From positions 1 through 41,102 of the forward strand of contig JACKNF010000023.1 of the NCBI GenBank assembly GCA_024234995.1: a DNA stretch of 41,102 bases. Direction: 5' to 3'. Position 1 is the first letter of the stretch; each line of letters starts with the position of its first letter. The stretch is from Gammaproteobacteria bacterium (lineage in GTDB: Bacteria > Pseudomonadota > Gammaproteobacteria > Competibacterales > Competibacteraceae). The position numbers and the translations under genes are program-made. Of the stretch, positions 16,023 to 24,761 are shown piece after piece. The notes beneath the pieces are model-generated. The model had not been told where the DNA came from. It saw nothing but the letters and a program-made list of their open reading frames with translations, and did no database searches.

Positions 16023-18098
16023 ATGCATAAAAAACTGTGCTTGACGGCATTGCTCCTGCTGTTTTTTTTCTTTGCGCCGGTATTGACCCCCGCCTATGGC
16101 GCAGCAGTGGTCTCGACCGAACATGCGACGGTGACCCTGTTAAGCGAACAGCCACAAGCCGCACCGGGGCAAACCCTGTGGCTCGGTCTGCGCTTCGAGC
16201 TGATCCCGCACTGGCATGTCTACTGGCGCAATCCCGGCGCTTCAGGCACTGCACCCGTCATCCGCTGGACGCTGCCCGGCGGCTGGACGGCCGGCGGCAT
16301 CCACTGGCCGGTGCCGAAGCGAATCCGCTTCGGGCCGCTGACCAACTATGGTTATGAAGATACCGCCACTCTCCTGGTCCCGGTCCAGGTACCTACCGGC
16401 CCGCTGGCTACGGGTCGGTTAACCATCACCGCCGACGCCGAATGGCTGGTATGCCGTGAGGCGTGTATTCCCGAAGCTGGGCGCTTCACCCTGGAGCTCA
16501 ATCACACCGGCAACCCTTCGGCCGCAGCCGATGAAATCCGTGAGCTCTTCACTACCGCCCGGACACAGTGGCCTGAAGCCGTAAACGGTGCCGGCCACTA
16601 CCGCCTTGATAGCGATACCCTGAAAATCTCCGTCAAAATACCCGGCATGACGACGCGCCCGGCTGATATCTGGTTCGCCGCTCATCAATGGGGTCCCGTG
16701 GATGCCAGTGGCGTCCAGTCCTGGCAGCAAACCACCGAGACTTTCCAGTTGCGCGTGCCCGCCGGCGATGTGCCACCGGCGGGCGATGCGCTACTGGAGG
16801 GACTGCTGGTGGTGGAATCCCTGGACAACGGTTCGACCGTGCGCCGGGGATATGCCGTGCAGCTCATGGCCGGGCCGCCTGTGGCGGAAAGTGGAACCCT
16901 GGGCTGGATAACGGCGCTGGGTTTCGCCTTCCTCGGAGGATTGATCCTGAACATCATGCCCTGTGTGCTGCCGGTGCTTGGCATCAAAGTATTGGGTTTT
17001 GTCCGGGAAGCTGGCGCGAATCGCGGGCGCCTGGCACTGCATGGGCTGATGTACGCCGCTGGCATCCTGGTCAGTTTTGCACTGCTGGCGGCGGTTCTGC
17101 TGATGCTGCGGGCCAGCGGCGCAGCATTGGGCTGGGGCTTTCAACTCCAATCCCCGGTGCTGGTGACCCTGCTGGCCTACCTTCTATTGCTGACCGGACT
17201 CAACCTGTCCGGGGTGTTTACTGTGGGCAGCGGGTTGATGGGTGCAGGCCAATCCCTGGCAGACGGCAGTGGAGGCCTTAATACCTTCGCCACCGGCGTT
17301 CTCGCCGCAGTGGTGGCAAGCCCGTGCACCGCGCCGTTCATGGGGGCGGCTCTGGGTTTTGCCATCACCCGCCCGGCTGGAGAGGCGCTCGCCGTATTCC
17401 TCGCTCTCGGTACCGGTTTTGCCCTGCCCGTTGTGCTGCTGAGCCTATGGCCGGTTTGGATCCGGTTCATTCCCAAGCCAGGACGCTGGATGAAACGCTT
17501 TCAGCAGGTTCTGGCCTTCCCGATGTATGCCACCACGGCGTGGCTGCTATGGGTGCTCAGCCAACAAACCAGCGCCTATGCCTATGGCGCTGCCCTGGCG
17601 GGTCTGATCGTGGTGGCTCTGGCTGCATGGGTGTACGGCCAGTGGCATCCACGGGGCAGGCGCCTCGCGCTGCTGGGTGCCGGTCTGACCGCTGCCCTGG
17701 TACTGATTCTCAGCCCGCTGGCGACATCGGACCCACCCGAGAATTCCCGCGCCAGCCAGGATCAGCAGCCCTGGTCCGACCAGCAAGTGCAGCAACTCAC
17801 TGCGGCAGGACGCCCGGTTTTCGTCAACTTTACCGCGGCCTGGTGCATCACCTGCAAGGTCAATGAACAGGCCGCCCTGGCCACGGAACACACCCGGCAG
17901 CTTTTCGCATCCCGCTCCGTGGCCTATCTCGTGGCCGATTGGACCCGGCGCGACCCTGCGATTACCCGCCAGCTGGAACGCTATGGACGCAGCGGCGTAC
18001 CGCTCTATCTGTTGTATTCACCGGCCACCGGGCAGCCTGTGATTCTGCCCCAGCTGCTGACCGGAGACATCATCGCCGAAGCCATTCACGCCCTTTGA
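16023..18098 (+). CDS. DsbD/ScsB-like thiol:disulfide interchange protein
   Basis: A membrane protein that moves electrons from cytoplasmic thioredoxin to periplasmic partners. About 691 residues from the ATG at 16023. The order is: signal peptide (KLCLTALLLLFFFFAPVL), an N-terminal periplasmic domain with two cysteines (EWLVCREACIPEAG), a central CcdA-like membrane domain whose helices carry ILNIMPCVLPVLG and VASPCTAPFMG, and a C-terminal thioredoxin domain with AAWCITCK. This layout fits the ScsB branch of DsbD. The frame runs upstream to 15912, but a signal peptide at 16023 is a better start; no strong ribosome site is seen at either. The next gene, 17 bp downstream, is its probable thioredoxin-like partner. 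Confidence 0.9.
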   Translation: MHKKLCLTALLLLFFFFAPVLTPAYGAAVVSTEHATVTLLSEQPQAAPGQTLWLGLRFELIPHWHVYWRNPGASGTAPVIRWTLPGGWTAGGIHWPVPKRIRFGPLTNYGYEDTATLLVPVQVPTGPLATGRLTITADAEWLVCREACIPEAGRFTLELNHTGNPSAAADEIRELFTTARTQWPEAVNGAGHYRLDSDTLKISVKIPGMTTRPADIWFAAHQWGPVDASGVQSWQQTTETFQLRVPAGDVPPAGDALLEGLLVVESLDNGSTVRRGYAVQLMAGPPVAESGTLGWITALGFAFLGGLILNIMPCVLPVLGIKVLGFVREAGANRGRLALHGLMYAAGILVSFALLAAVLLMLRASGAALGWGFQLQSPVLVTLLAYLLLLTGLNLSGVFTVGSGLMGAGQSLADGSGGLNTFATGVLAAVVASPCTAPFMGAALGFAITRPAGEALAVFLALGTGFALPVVLLSLWPVWIRFIPKPGRWMKRFQQVLAFPMYATTAWLLWVLSQQTSAYAYGAALAGLIVVALAAWVYGQWHPRGRRLALLGAGLTAALVLILSPLATSDPPENSRASQDQQPWSDQQVQQLTAAGRPVFVNFTAAWCITCKVNEQAALATEHTRQLFASRSVAYLVADWTRRDPAITRQLERYGRSGVPLYLLYSPATGQPVILPQLLTGDIIAEAIHAL

Positions 18099-18115
18099 AG
18101 AACCGGAGAAAGAGC

Positions 18116-18721
18116 ATGTTCAAATTGTTATTCCGTTCCGCTTTCATCACCCTCGCTCTGTATGCCTGCAACGCAAGCGCCGCCGTGCGCGTAGGCGAAC
18201 CGGCCTTCGCGTTCGAAGGTGTCGACACGCAGGGCATGACCCAGCGCTTGGCCGATTACCGGGGCAAGACGGTGGTGCTGGAATGGACCAATCACGACTG
18301 CCCCTATGTCCGCAAGCATTACGGCGCCGGCAATATGCAAAAGCAACAAAAGGAAGCAGCAGCACAGGGCGTCATCTGGCTTTCGGTGATCTCCTCAGCC
18401 CCCGGCAAGCAAGGCTACGTGAGCGCCGCAGAGGCTGACGCGCTGACCCAATCCCGAAACGCGGCGCCCCATGCGGTCATCCTCGATCCCGAAGGGACGA
18501 TCGGCCGCGCTTACGGAGCCAAGACCACGCCGCATATGTACATCATCGACGAAGCCGGCACGCTGGTTTACATGGGCGGTATCGACAGCCTTACCACCGC
18601 TGACCCGGACGATATTCCCCAGGCCACACAGTATGTGCGAGTCGCTTTGCAGGAACGGGCGGCTGGCAAGCCGGTCAGCATGCCGGTAACCCGGCCCTAC
18701 GGCTGTTCGGTCAAGTATTGA
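18116..18721 (+). CDS. Thioredoxin-fold redoxin protein (periplasmic)
   Basis: A 201-residue thioredoxin-fold protein with a signal peptide (LLFRSAFITLALYACNASA). The redoxin region reads VGEPAFAFEGVDTQGM, GKTVVLEWTNHDCPYVRKHY, VILDPEGTIGRAYGAKTTPHMYII. The single active-site Cys (DCPYVRKH) replaces the usual CxxC, as in several AhpC/TSA-like redoxins that are found beside DsbD/ScsB. A ribosome site (GGAGAAAG) precedes ATG 18116. It lies 17 bp after the DsbD-like gene, from which it could receive electrons, and overlaps the dioxygenase frame region by a few bases only. Confidence 0.9.
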   Translation: MFKLLFRSAFITLALYACNASAAVRVGEPAFAFEGVDTQGMTQRLADYRGKTVVLEWTNHDCPYVRKHYGAGNMQKQQKEAAAQGVIWLSVISSAPGKQGYVSAAEADALTQSRNAAPHAVILDPEGTIGRAYGAKTTPHMYIIDEAGTLVYMGGIDSLTTADPDDIPQATQYVRVALQERAAGKPVSMPVTRPYGCSVKY

Positions 18722-18744
18722 CGCTGATCGGTGGCAGGAGAAAC

Positions 18745-19122
18745 ATGATGCAGAAAAGCAGACGGGATTTTTTGCAGCAATGGGCCGGGTTCGCGGCCGC
18801 TGCGGCAGCGCCCGGCTGGGTTCATGCCGCGATGCTGACCCCTCGCCAGACAGCGGGACCTTTTTACCCTCCGCAGTTACCGCTGGATAACGACAATGAC
18901 CTGGTGCATGTCACTGGGCTCAACACGGTGGCGAAAGGCGCCATCACCGACCTGTCGGGGCGTTTGCTCGACCGTAACGGCAACCCATTGCAAGGAATAC
19001 GCATTGAGATCTGGCAATGCGATGCGAACGGGCGCTATCGGCATCCTCGCGATTCGGGGCGGCAACCGGTCGACCCTGGGTTTCAGGGGATCGGACATAC
19101 CCTGACCGACGGTGAGGGGCGT
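18745..19122 (+). pseudogene. Intradiol-type dioxygenase, 5' fragment
   Basis: The 5' part of a secreted protein of the intradiol ring-cleavage dioxygenase family. The first ATG (18745) follows GGAGAAAC. A Tat signal is present (KSRRDFLQQWAGFAAAAAAP). The core includes TPRQTAGPFYPP, IRIEIWQCDANGRYRHP and GFQGIGHTLTDGEGR, the latter normally continuing YRFxTIxPVPYP. It is cut after GEGR by an IS1-type element with an 8-bp duplication AGGGGCGT (19115-19122). Removal of the element restores the family sequence in frame (GEGR-YRFLTIKPVPYP). The fragment at 21614-21885 is the 3' half. Confidence 0.85.
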
Positions 19123-19540
19123 GAGAGTATTCATATATAGATAGATAAATAGATAAATAGCTTTGCTGGTGCTACAGTGTCTCTGCCGTTGAAGGAGGGG
19201 CATTTTATGGCGACATGCAAGCGTTGTGGCTGTGAGCGAAGCGTCAAGAACGGCAAGGTTCGTGGAAAGGTGCGCTATAAATGCAAGGAGTGCGGCCTTA
19301 ATTTTGTTGAGGGTGATGGTCGCGTCAACGAATCGCTGGTGGTGAAGAAGGCGCTGGCGGTGATTTTATATTCATTGAGCAAGGCATCGTTCAACATGCT
19401 GGGCAAAAATCTTTGGACATTCGCCTTCGCTGCTCTACCGATGGATCGTAGAGGAGATGGCGAAGCTGCCGGAACCTGAGGTTCCCGGTGATATCAAGGA
19501 ATGGAATTCGATGAAATGTGGCATTTCATCGGCTCAAAAA

Positions 19541-21138
19541 CTAGGGTGGCAAACTCAGCTTGATCAAGCGTTCTTCCAGCGCCTGTAGATAGGCGTCTGG
19601 ATCCTGACGAAACCGGCGACCCAACACCCGTGGCCAGCGGCGTTGTTCCCCACGGGCACGCACGATCCGCCACTGCTCGAGGTCGGCGGATGCCAGTTCG
19701 GCAGCGGTAAACGGATGGATTTGACTCGCCACCGCGGCGGGCAAGCGGGTGGCGCCGCACACCACCAAACTGGCCGGAGCATTCTTTTGTCCCGTAATGC
19801 GGCGCAGCTGATGGCGCAACCCGCCAAACAGTTGCTCCAAGTCGTTATTGGTCCGCGGTAAGTCGGCCACATCGTAACCGGTGAAGATCAGCGGGCCGTA
19901 ACTGACAGTCACCTTGACAAACTGGGCCGCCATCGCCTGCAAGCTTGCCGAGGGAGCGGCCTCCTCCTGAAGATCGGCGAGCAGTACCGCATAGCGGGCC
20001 TCGACCGTGGCGCGGTCCGCGCCGTCGGGATTGGCCAGGATCTGGGCCGCCTCCACGAGCCAACCTTGGCCGATGGCCAGTTCCGGCCAGAGCGGCGCGG
20101 TGGCGTCCAACGCCCGGCGCACGGCGTGCTGGAGGCGACTCAGCGGCGCGGGCACCCCCCTTTTTGGGCCACCCGGTCCAGGCTGGCGGCCATGGCGGAC
20201 CAGCGCTGCTGGAGTTGCAAACCGCCGGCGTCGAGCGGGGGATGGCCGCTGTCGCCGAGCGCGCCCCGAACCGCCGCACAGTACCCGCGGATAACCTCAG
20301 CTTCCGGATCGGTTCGGTCTTCGACGGCCCGCTCGATCGGCCGCACCCCGCGCACCCGCTTGCGTAATTCCTTCTGCGCGTGCCGATCGGCCTCCCAAAT
20401 CGGCCGACCGGCTTCCCGCAGATAGTGAAACTGGCAGAGTTGATGCGGGACCCCCGGCAACGCTTCGGCCACCGCCTGCCGGATGGCCTGCTGGCCATCG
20501 CTGATCACGCCCACCACCGGCACGCCTTCTAACCCGAGCAGCGCCGCCCGCAATAACGCGCTCAGGTCGTCATGCCCGGACGCCAACCGGCTGCGCGCCA
20601 GCAGGATGTCTCCCGACAGCACCTCGCGCACCACCCAGAGTACTTCGTGGCCTTTGTCCGGTTGCAAGCCATCCACCGCCAGGATCAGTCGGCCCTGCTG
20701 GCGCAGGCCCGCCCGGGACGCCGGGGTTGCCAACACGACACCCACCCATTCCTCATAGCGCCCCAGCAAGTGATCGACCGTGCGCGGGGCAATCACCACC
20801 CCCCGGTTGATTAACGTCCGGTGGATCTCGGGCACCGTGTCATGATCCTGATACCGACAGGCGCCAATCCAGGCGATCACGTCCAGGCCAAACTCGTGAT
20901 GCGGCAAGGCCAGCCGTCCTTCCAGTTCCGGTCGGTACGGCCGGTGGTAAAAGGCACAGGCCGGATTTACACAGCGCCGAACTTGCAACGTGACGCCCAG
21001 CACCACCTCCAGGGTCGTGACCGTACGGGCGTTATCATAGGCAAACCAGAGCGGTCCCCCACACACCGGACAGCACCGATTCAGGCAGCTTAACACCACC
21101 GCTTGCGTCGGTGGCGGTCGGGGCGTGATGCGGGCCAT
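19541..21138 (-). CDS. MULE/IS256-like DDE transposase in two overlapping frames
   Basis: The first frame (21138 to 20140) starts at an ATG with GGAGGAGG upstream. It has a zinc-finger-like N-terminus (CLNRCCPVCGGPLW, then CVNPACAFYH) and the catalytic core: AVDGLQPDKGHEVLWVVRE (first Asp), then VGVISDGQQAI (second Asp) and LCQFHYLREAGRPIWEADRH, the C/H region of Mutator-like transposases. The second frame (20155 to 19541) holds the C-terminal part with RTNNDLEQLFGGLRHQ, which may include the catalytic Glu. The two frames join at AAAAAGGGGGG (20155-20165), so a -1 ribosomal frameshift would make one protein of about 530 residues. Alternatively the run carries a one-base indel. Confidence 0.7.
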
Positions 21139-21208
21139 GGCATCCTCCTCCACTCGCGTTTCAGTAGGGATACCACTTTAGACCCTCAAGCCAGGTTTAC
21201 TGTTCTAG
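19541..21208 (-). mobile_element. 1.67-kb insertion element of unclear family, nested in the IS1-type element
   Basis: The boundaries come from the IS1 coding sequence that resumes on both sides, and both ends begin with CTAG (19541, 21205-21208). The ends are imperfect inverted repeats (15 of 23 positions, all differences being transitions) containing GxAAAC and GCTTGA. It sits in a run of A (5 on the left, 8 on the right). The transposase stop codon TAG is made of the terminal CTAG. The encoded protein resembles MULE/IS256-type transposases, but I could not name the IS family. Confidence 0.75.
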
Positions 21209-21613
21209 AAAAAAAACAAACTCTGGATCATCAAGGCGGTGGATCGTGGCACAGGGCGAACTATTGCCTGGGTGGTCGGCGGTCGTGATGCTGCAACGTT
21301 TGACGGTTTACGACAAGGTCAAGCACCTGACCGACTGTATCTTCTACACCGACGGCTGGGATGCTTTCGCCCAGCATTTGCCGCCGGCGCGGCATGTCAT
21401 CGGCAAAGCCGGAACGATCACCATTGAGCACGATAACAGCAACACCCGCCATCACCTCGGACGCATGACCCGCCGCACCAAGGTCGTCCTCGAAAAGGCA
21501 CAGATGGTCTCACGATTCCATCAAGCTCTGGGTCGCCCTCACGACCCCTGACCTGTTCCACCGCTACCAGAACACCTTTTTGTCTATCTTTAGGTGAATA
21601 CTCTCAGGGGCGT

Positions 21614-21885
21614 TACCGGTTTCTGACCATCAAGCCGGTGCCCTATCCGGCGACCCCAGCATATCCACGTGGCCGTTTACCCGAAGGATGAACGACCATT
21701 TGTCACCCAGCTCTACGTGGCGGGCGAACCGCGCAACGCCAGCGATTTTTTGTACGACCAGATACCGGCGGAGAAACGCCATCTGGTGACGGCGGAATTT
21801 TGTCCGTGCCGCAGCAGCGTTACCGGATGCGGAATTCCAGGCCCGCTGGGATATCGTTTTGGGTGTGCTGGGAACCGGTAGTTGA
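21614..21885 (+). pseudogene. Intradiol-type dioxygenase, 3' fragment
   Basis: Continues the dioxygenase cut at 19122. It begins YRFLTIKPVPYP in the frame of the 5' fragment, then loses frame near 21640 and continues as HVAVYPKDERPFVTQLYVAGEP and ASDFLYDQIPAEKRHLVTAEF. Near 21805 a second change leads to PDAEFQARWDIVLGVLGTGS and a TGA at 21883. The typical metal-ligand region is split by the first frame change. The small indels come on top of the insertion, so the gene has been non-functional for some time, or the local sequence has errors. Confidence 0.8.
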
Positions 21886-22258
21886 TGCGGCTGCACCCGT
21901 GGTTACGCTTCCGCGTTACGTGATTCGTATTGACAGGGAATGTCATGCGATTCTTCAGCCCCCGGCTCGCACGAAAGCGCAACCCGCTTCCCAGCCCTGT
22001 AACACCTTCTTCAATCTTGTAACTCCCCCTCCAATCCTAGCTCGTAATCGTGTTGGGTTACGCGCTGCGCGCTAACCCAACCTACATTCATTTGGGTATA
22101 GAGCTGTTGATCCTCCATGCCAGGCGCGTCCTGGAGAGCCGATAAAATTCTCATTCGGTATGTCGTGCGTCACATTTGACGATGCGCAGGGCAGACAGCG
22201 CAGTAAAAGGTTTTGCGCTAAGCTTTTTCACATCCATTGCATCGTTAAAGACACACTT
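21886..22258. other. Intergenic region before the conflict-type locus
   Basis: No gene is recognised in this 370-bp stretch. It holds the palindromic repeat at 22049-22090 and a possible promoter region for the following operon. The open frame starting at 22160 begins within it but is only credible from the ATG at 22259. Confidence 0.5.
22049..22090. repeat. Palindromic repeat, copy 1 (left of the accessory locus)
   Basis: GTTGGGTTA and TAACCCAAC flank a GC-rich CGCGCTGCGCGC loop, followed by CTACATTC. An almost identical copy is at 29977-30016. Such GTTGGGTTA palindromes are dispersed repeats in several proteobacteria. Confidence 0.75.
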
Positions 22259-22491
22259 ATGGAAAACATCGAACTGTCGGAAATGCTTGGTCAGTCGCGT
22301 AAAGAATTATTGCAGGCTCAAGGGGAGGGCCAAGGCTCAGAGCTGATACCACTTCTCAATAAATTCCGAACCTCTGGTTCCCCTTGGCAAAGGGGGGCAA
22401 GGGGATTTCCCAGCGGTTGCCAGATGCCTTCGCCAAATTTCGCCGACTCATCAATTACAAAGAGAGAGGTTTTGGTGAAGAGGATTGCTGA
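22259..22491 (+). pseudogene. Trypco2-like small protein gene, disrupted by a repeat
   Basis: The first 26 or so residues (MENIELSEMLGQSRKELLQA, then QGEGQGSEL) resemble the start of the trypsin-co-occurring domain 2 (Trypco2), a small domain found beside trypsin-like conflict proteins. After that the frame enters a repeat (CCCCTTG...CAAGGGG, 22380-22404) and loses similarity. A different frame resumes as FAKFRRLINYKERGFGEEDC and ends with TGA at 22489-22491, touching the ATG of the trypsin gene at 22492. Such tight joining suggests the original gene was translationally coupled to the trypsin gene. The total length is not a multiple of three, so the repeat insertion broke the gene. The Trypco2 call is from memory of the motif and is moderate. 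Confidence 0.5.
22376..22412. repeat. Palindromic CCCCTTG repeat inside the Trypco2-like gene
   Basis: CCCCTTG at 22380-22386 pairs with CAAGGGG at 22398-22404 around a G-rich loop. The flanks (GATACCACTTCTCAATAA before, ATTTCC after) may belong to the same repeat unit of about 65 bp. It shifts the frame of the gene that contains it. Confidence 0.5.
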
Positions 22492-24745
22492 ATGGACAAG
22501 TCGCTCCTGATCGCGATCTTCGTGCCGACGACGGACGAGGCGGAGAAGACTTTCAAGGGCAAACGCGGCGAGTTGGCCACCGGTTATCCGGTCGGGAAGG
22601 ATCTGATTCTGACGGCAGGCCACATCCTGAAACCGCACCACCGTACTATCGCGATGAACGCTATTCAGTACGGATATGCTGGCATTGTTCCTGTCCCGGC
22701 GATCCAGCGGACTGGGCTGTGGTTCCAGACAAGGACATCGTCTGGCCAAGTCAGGATGATCTGGACGCGGCTCTGATCCGCTGTCCCTTACCGGGCGATC
22801 CGGTGGTTCCAGGTATCGTTTCCTACGACCGATCCCCGATATGATGAAGTGGGTCAGCGAGTGCTTCCCTGACGCTACCCGATACGAGAAACAGCATTGC
22901 ACCAATAAGTTCAGCGGCAAAGTGCGTTCCAAGGCCTCGAACGAATCCTGCTTCGAGCTGACTGTGGAGGAAGCGCCAAACGATGATGATGACTGGAAAG
23001 GGATCTCCGGCATGCCGGTATTCGTCGGACGCAGGATTCTCGGGATTGTGCAAAGCGTTCCACCGAATTTCACAGGTGGAACACTGCACGCGACTCCGAC
23101 CTGGAAACTGCTTGAAGATACGGCCTTCCACAAGGTAATCGGTCATGACGGGCAAACGGCGCTCGCCAAAAAAATCAAAGACAAGTTAGTCAAAGTGCTT
23201 AGGCGGTCGCCATCTGTGGTCAACGCCCTGATCGATCAGGAACAGATCGATATCGACAATGACATAAAGAATCTTAAAGGCGAGCAACAGATCGAGCGGC
23301 TTGCTGAGCAGTTATTACTACTGAAAACCGACACCTGCGCCGTGATTGAGGCTCTGTATCGGGCGCATTGTTCACTCTGCGAGGAATGGGACGATGAAAG
23401 CAGCGAGCAGAGTGCGAAGGCCGCCGAAATTCTCGTGAACGCCGCACAGTTTATCGTGCCCGCCGTTTATGATTACGGAGTCATCCAGTGGACCCGCAGC
23501 CAACAAGACACTTCCCTGGTACCACTACCTGTCCATATCAAAACCAGCGCCGAGATCATTATGGCCGGTGTCGATGGCCGCGAAACCCGGCTTCGCCATC
23601 GCAAAAGTGAGAAAGATTATCCGGAAGGCGAGTTTAGCCTACCGCAAATACCCGAGTGTGGTATCGACCCTGGAAATGTCGTCGCCAGAGAAGCTCAGCG
23701 AGATCACTTGGACAGGAAATTTAATCCGATAGTGGAGGTGGATGTATCCCGCCGTCTGTTCGACGACTATCTGGAAGTAACTTATTACCAACCTGAGAGT
23801 GGAGCGCCGAAACGCACTCGGGAAGAGCGCATCGAACTCACTGCTGGTGCGTTGGAAAGAAGGCGCCGTTTGAAAGGACAGACCTTTTACATGCTTTTCT
23901 ACCTTCCCCAAGACACTGGGGAACAATACGCCATACGTTCTCTGGTTCAGGCCCTCAAGAAAGATTATCCGGCCATCATGTTCCTGAGTCTAGATCTCAC
24001 TTCCGAGCAAGAGAAATTGGATCAAGATCTAGTTTATCCCTTTTGTTGCATGCTCCCAATGATGGGGCCTGAAACACCAGATACTGCCCCAAAATTACTT
24101 CCCTCACTGCAAGAAAAGCCATCCTCCATGAGCACACAGAGATTCAAGATTGCGCTTTCTTTTCCCGGTGAATATCGAGATTTTGTGAAACAAATCGCGA
24201 CGCGGCTGGCCGACCAAGTCGGTCGTGACCAAGTGCTGTACGACGAATACTACGAAGCCGAATTTGCCCGCCCCGACCTCGACACCTATTTACAACGTCT
24301 CTATCACGATGAGTCCGAGTTGATCGCCGTGTTTCTGTGTGCCGATTACGAGCGCAAGGATTGGTGCGGTCTCGAATGGCGGGCCATCCGCGATTTAATC
24401 AAGAAGCGCCAGGTATCGACCGTTATGCCTCTGCGCTTCGACAATACGGAAATACCCGGTCTGTTCTCGACCGACGGCTACGTCTGGATCGGCGGCCGCT
24501 CGCCGCAAGAAATCGCTGATCTGATTCTGCAACGATTGCAAATCAACGCCGGGTCGCCTCCCCCATCCTCTCCACCGAGTCCGCCCAAACTTTCGGTACC
24601 GCCACCACACGCTTTGGAAACCTGGCGGGAAAAACTCAACCAATTTGAAGATGATCTGGCGATAACGGCCGATTCAGCACGAAAATTCGAGCTTAGGAAG
24701 CTGATCGAAGAAGCCAAGGCCAAGATTCGTGAACTCGGAGGCTAA
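22492..24745 (+). pseudogene. Trypsin-like protease-TIR fusion protein, two frame changes
   Basis: A predicted conflict or immunity effector: a trypsin-like protease joined to a TIR domain. The protease triad can be followed: His in DLILTAGHILKP (first frame), Asp in DDLDAALIRCPLP (second frame, near 22770), Ser in WKGISGMPVFVG (third frame, near 23010). The frames change near 22640 and 22830, each like loss of one base. From 22841 a frame of 634 codons is open. It has a helical and mixed region of unknown type (residues 100-420), a TIR domain (about 430-570) with RFKIALSFPGEYRDF, AVFLCADYERKDW and CGLEWRAIRDL, whose Glu would be the NADase residue, then a Pro-rich linker and a final helical hairpin (ALETWREKLNQFEDDLAI). 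An ATG at 24128 lies exactly at the TIR start. Either the protein is broken or the two indels are sequence errors. Confidence 0.75.
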
Positions 24746-24761
24746 GCATGGAAAACCCCTT

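Larger units (their letters stand above)
19207..21597 (+). pseudogene. IS1-type transposase, split and frameshifted
   Basis: The first half (19207-19540) starts at an ATG with a strong ribosome site (GAAGGAGGG). It shows the zinc-binding CKRCGCERSVKNGKVRG...YKCKECGLNF of InsA. The second half (21209-21597) shows WIIKAVDRGTGRTIAWVVGG, YTDGWDAFAQHLP and FHRYQNTFLSIFR, the InsB catalytic domain. Joining the flanks gives GSKNKLWIIKAVD, so the inner element cut the coding sequence in an A-rich run. One further frame change in the first half (extra A near 19406) means the gene is inactive even without the inner element. The stop codon lies in the terminal repeat. Confidence 0.85.
19123..21605 (+). 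mobile_element. IS1-family-like element, itself interrupted
   Basis: Ends are GAGAGTATTCA (19123) and its inverse TGAATACTCTC (to 21605), with further inner similarity (TAxAGATAGA). An 8-bp target duplication AGGGGCGT is seen at 19115-19122 and 21606-21613, a length typical of IS1. The original element was about 0.8 kb. A 1.67-kb element (19541-21208) sits inside it. It disrupts a dioxygenase gene. Near its left end lies a short run of TAGA/TAAA tetramers (19136-19160). Confidence 0.85.
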
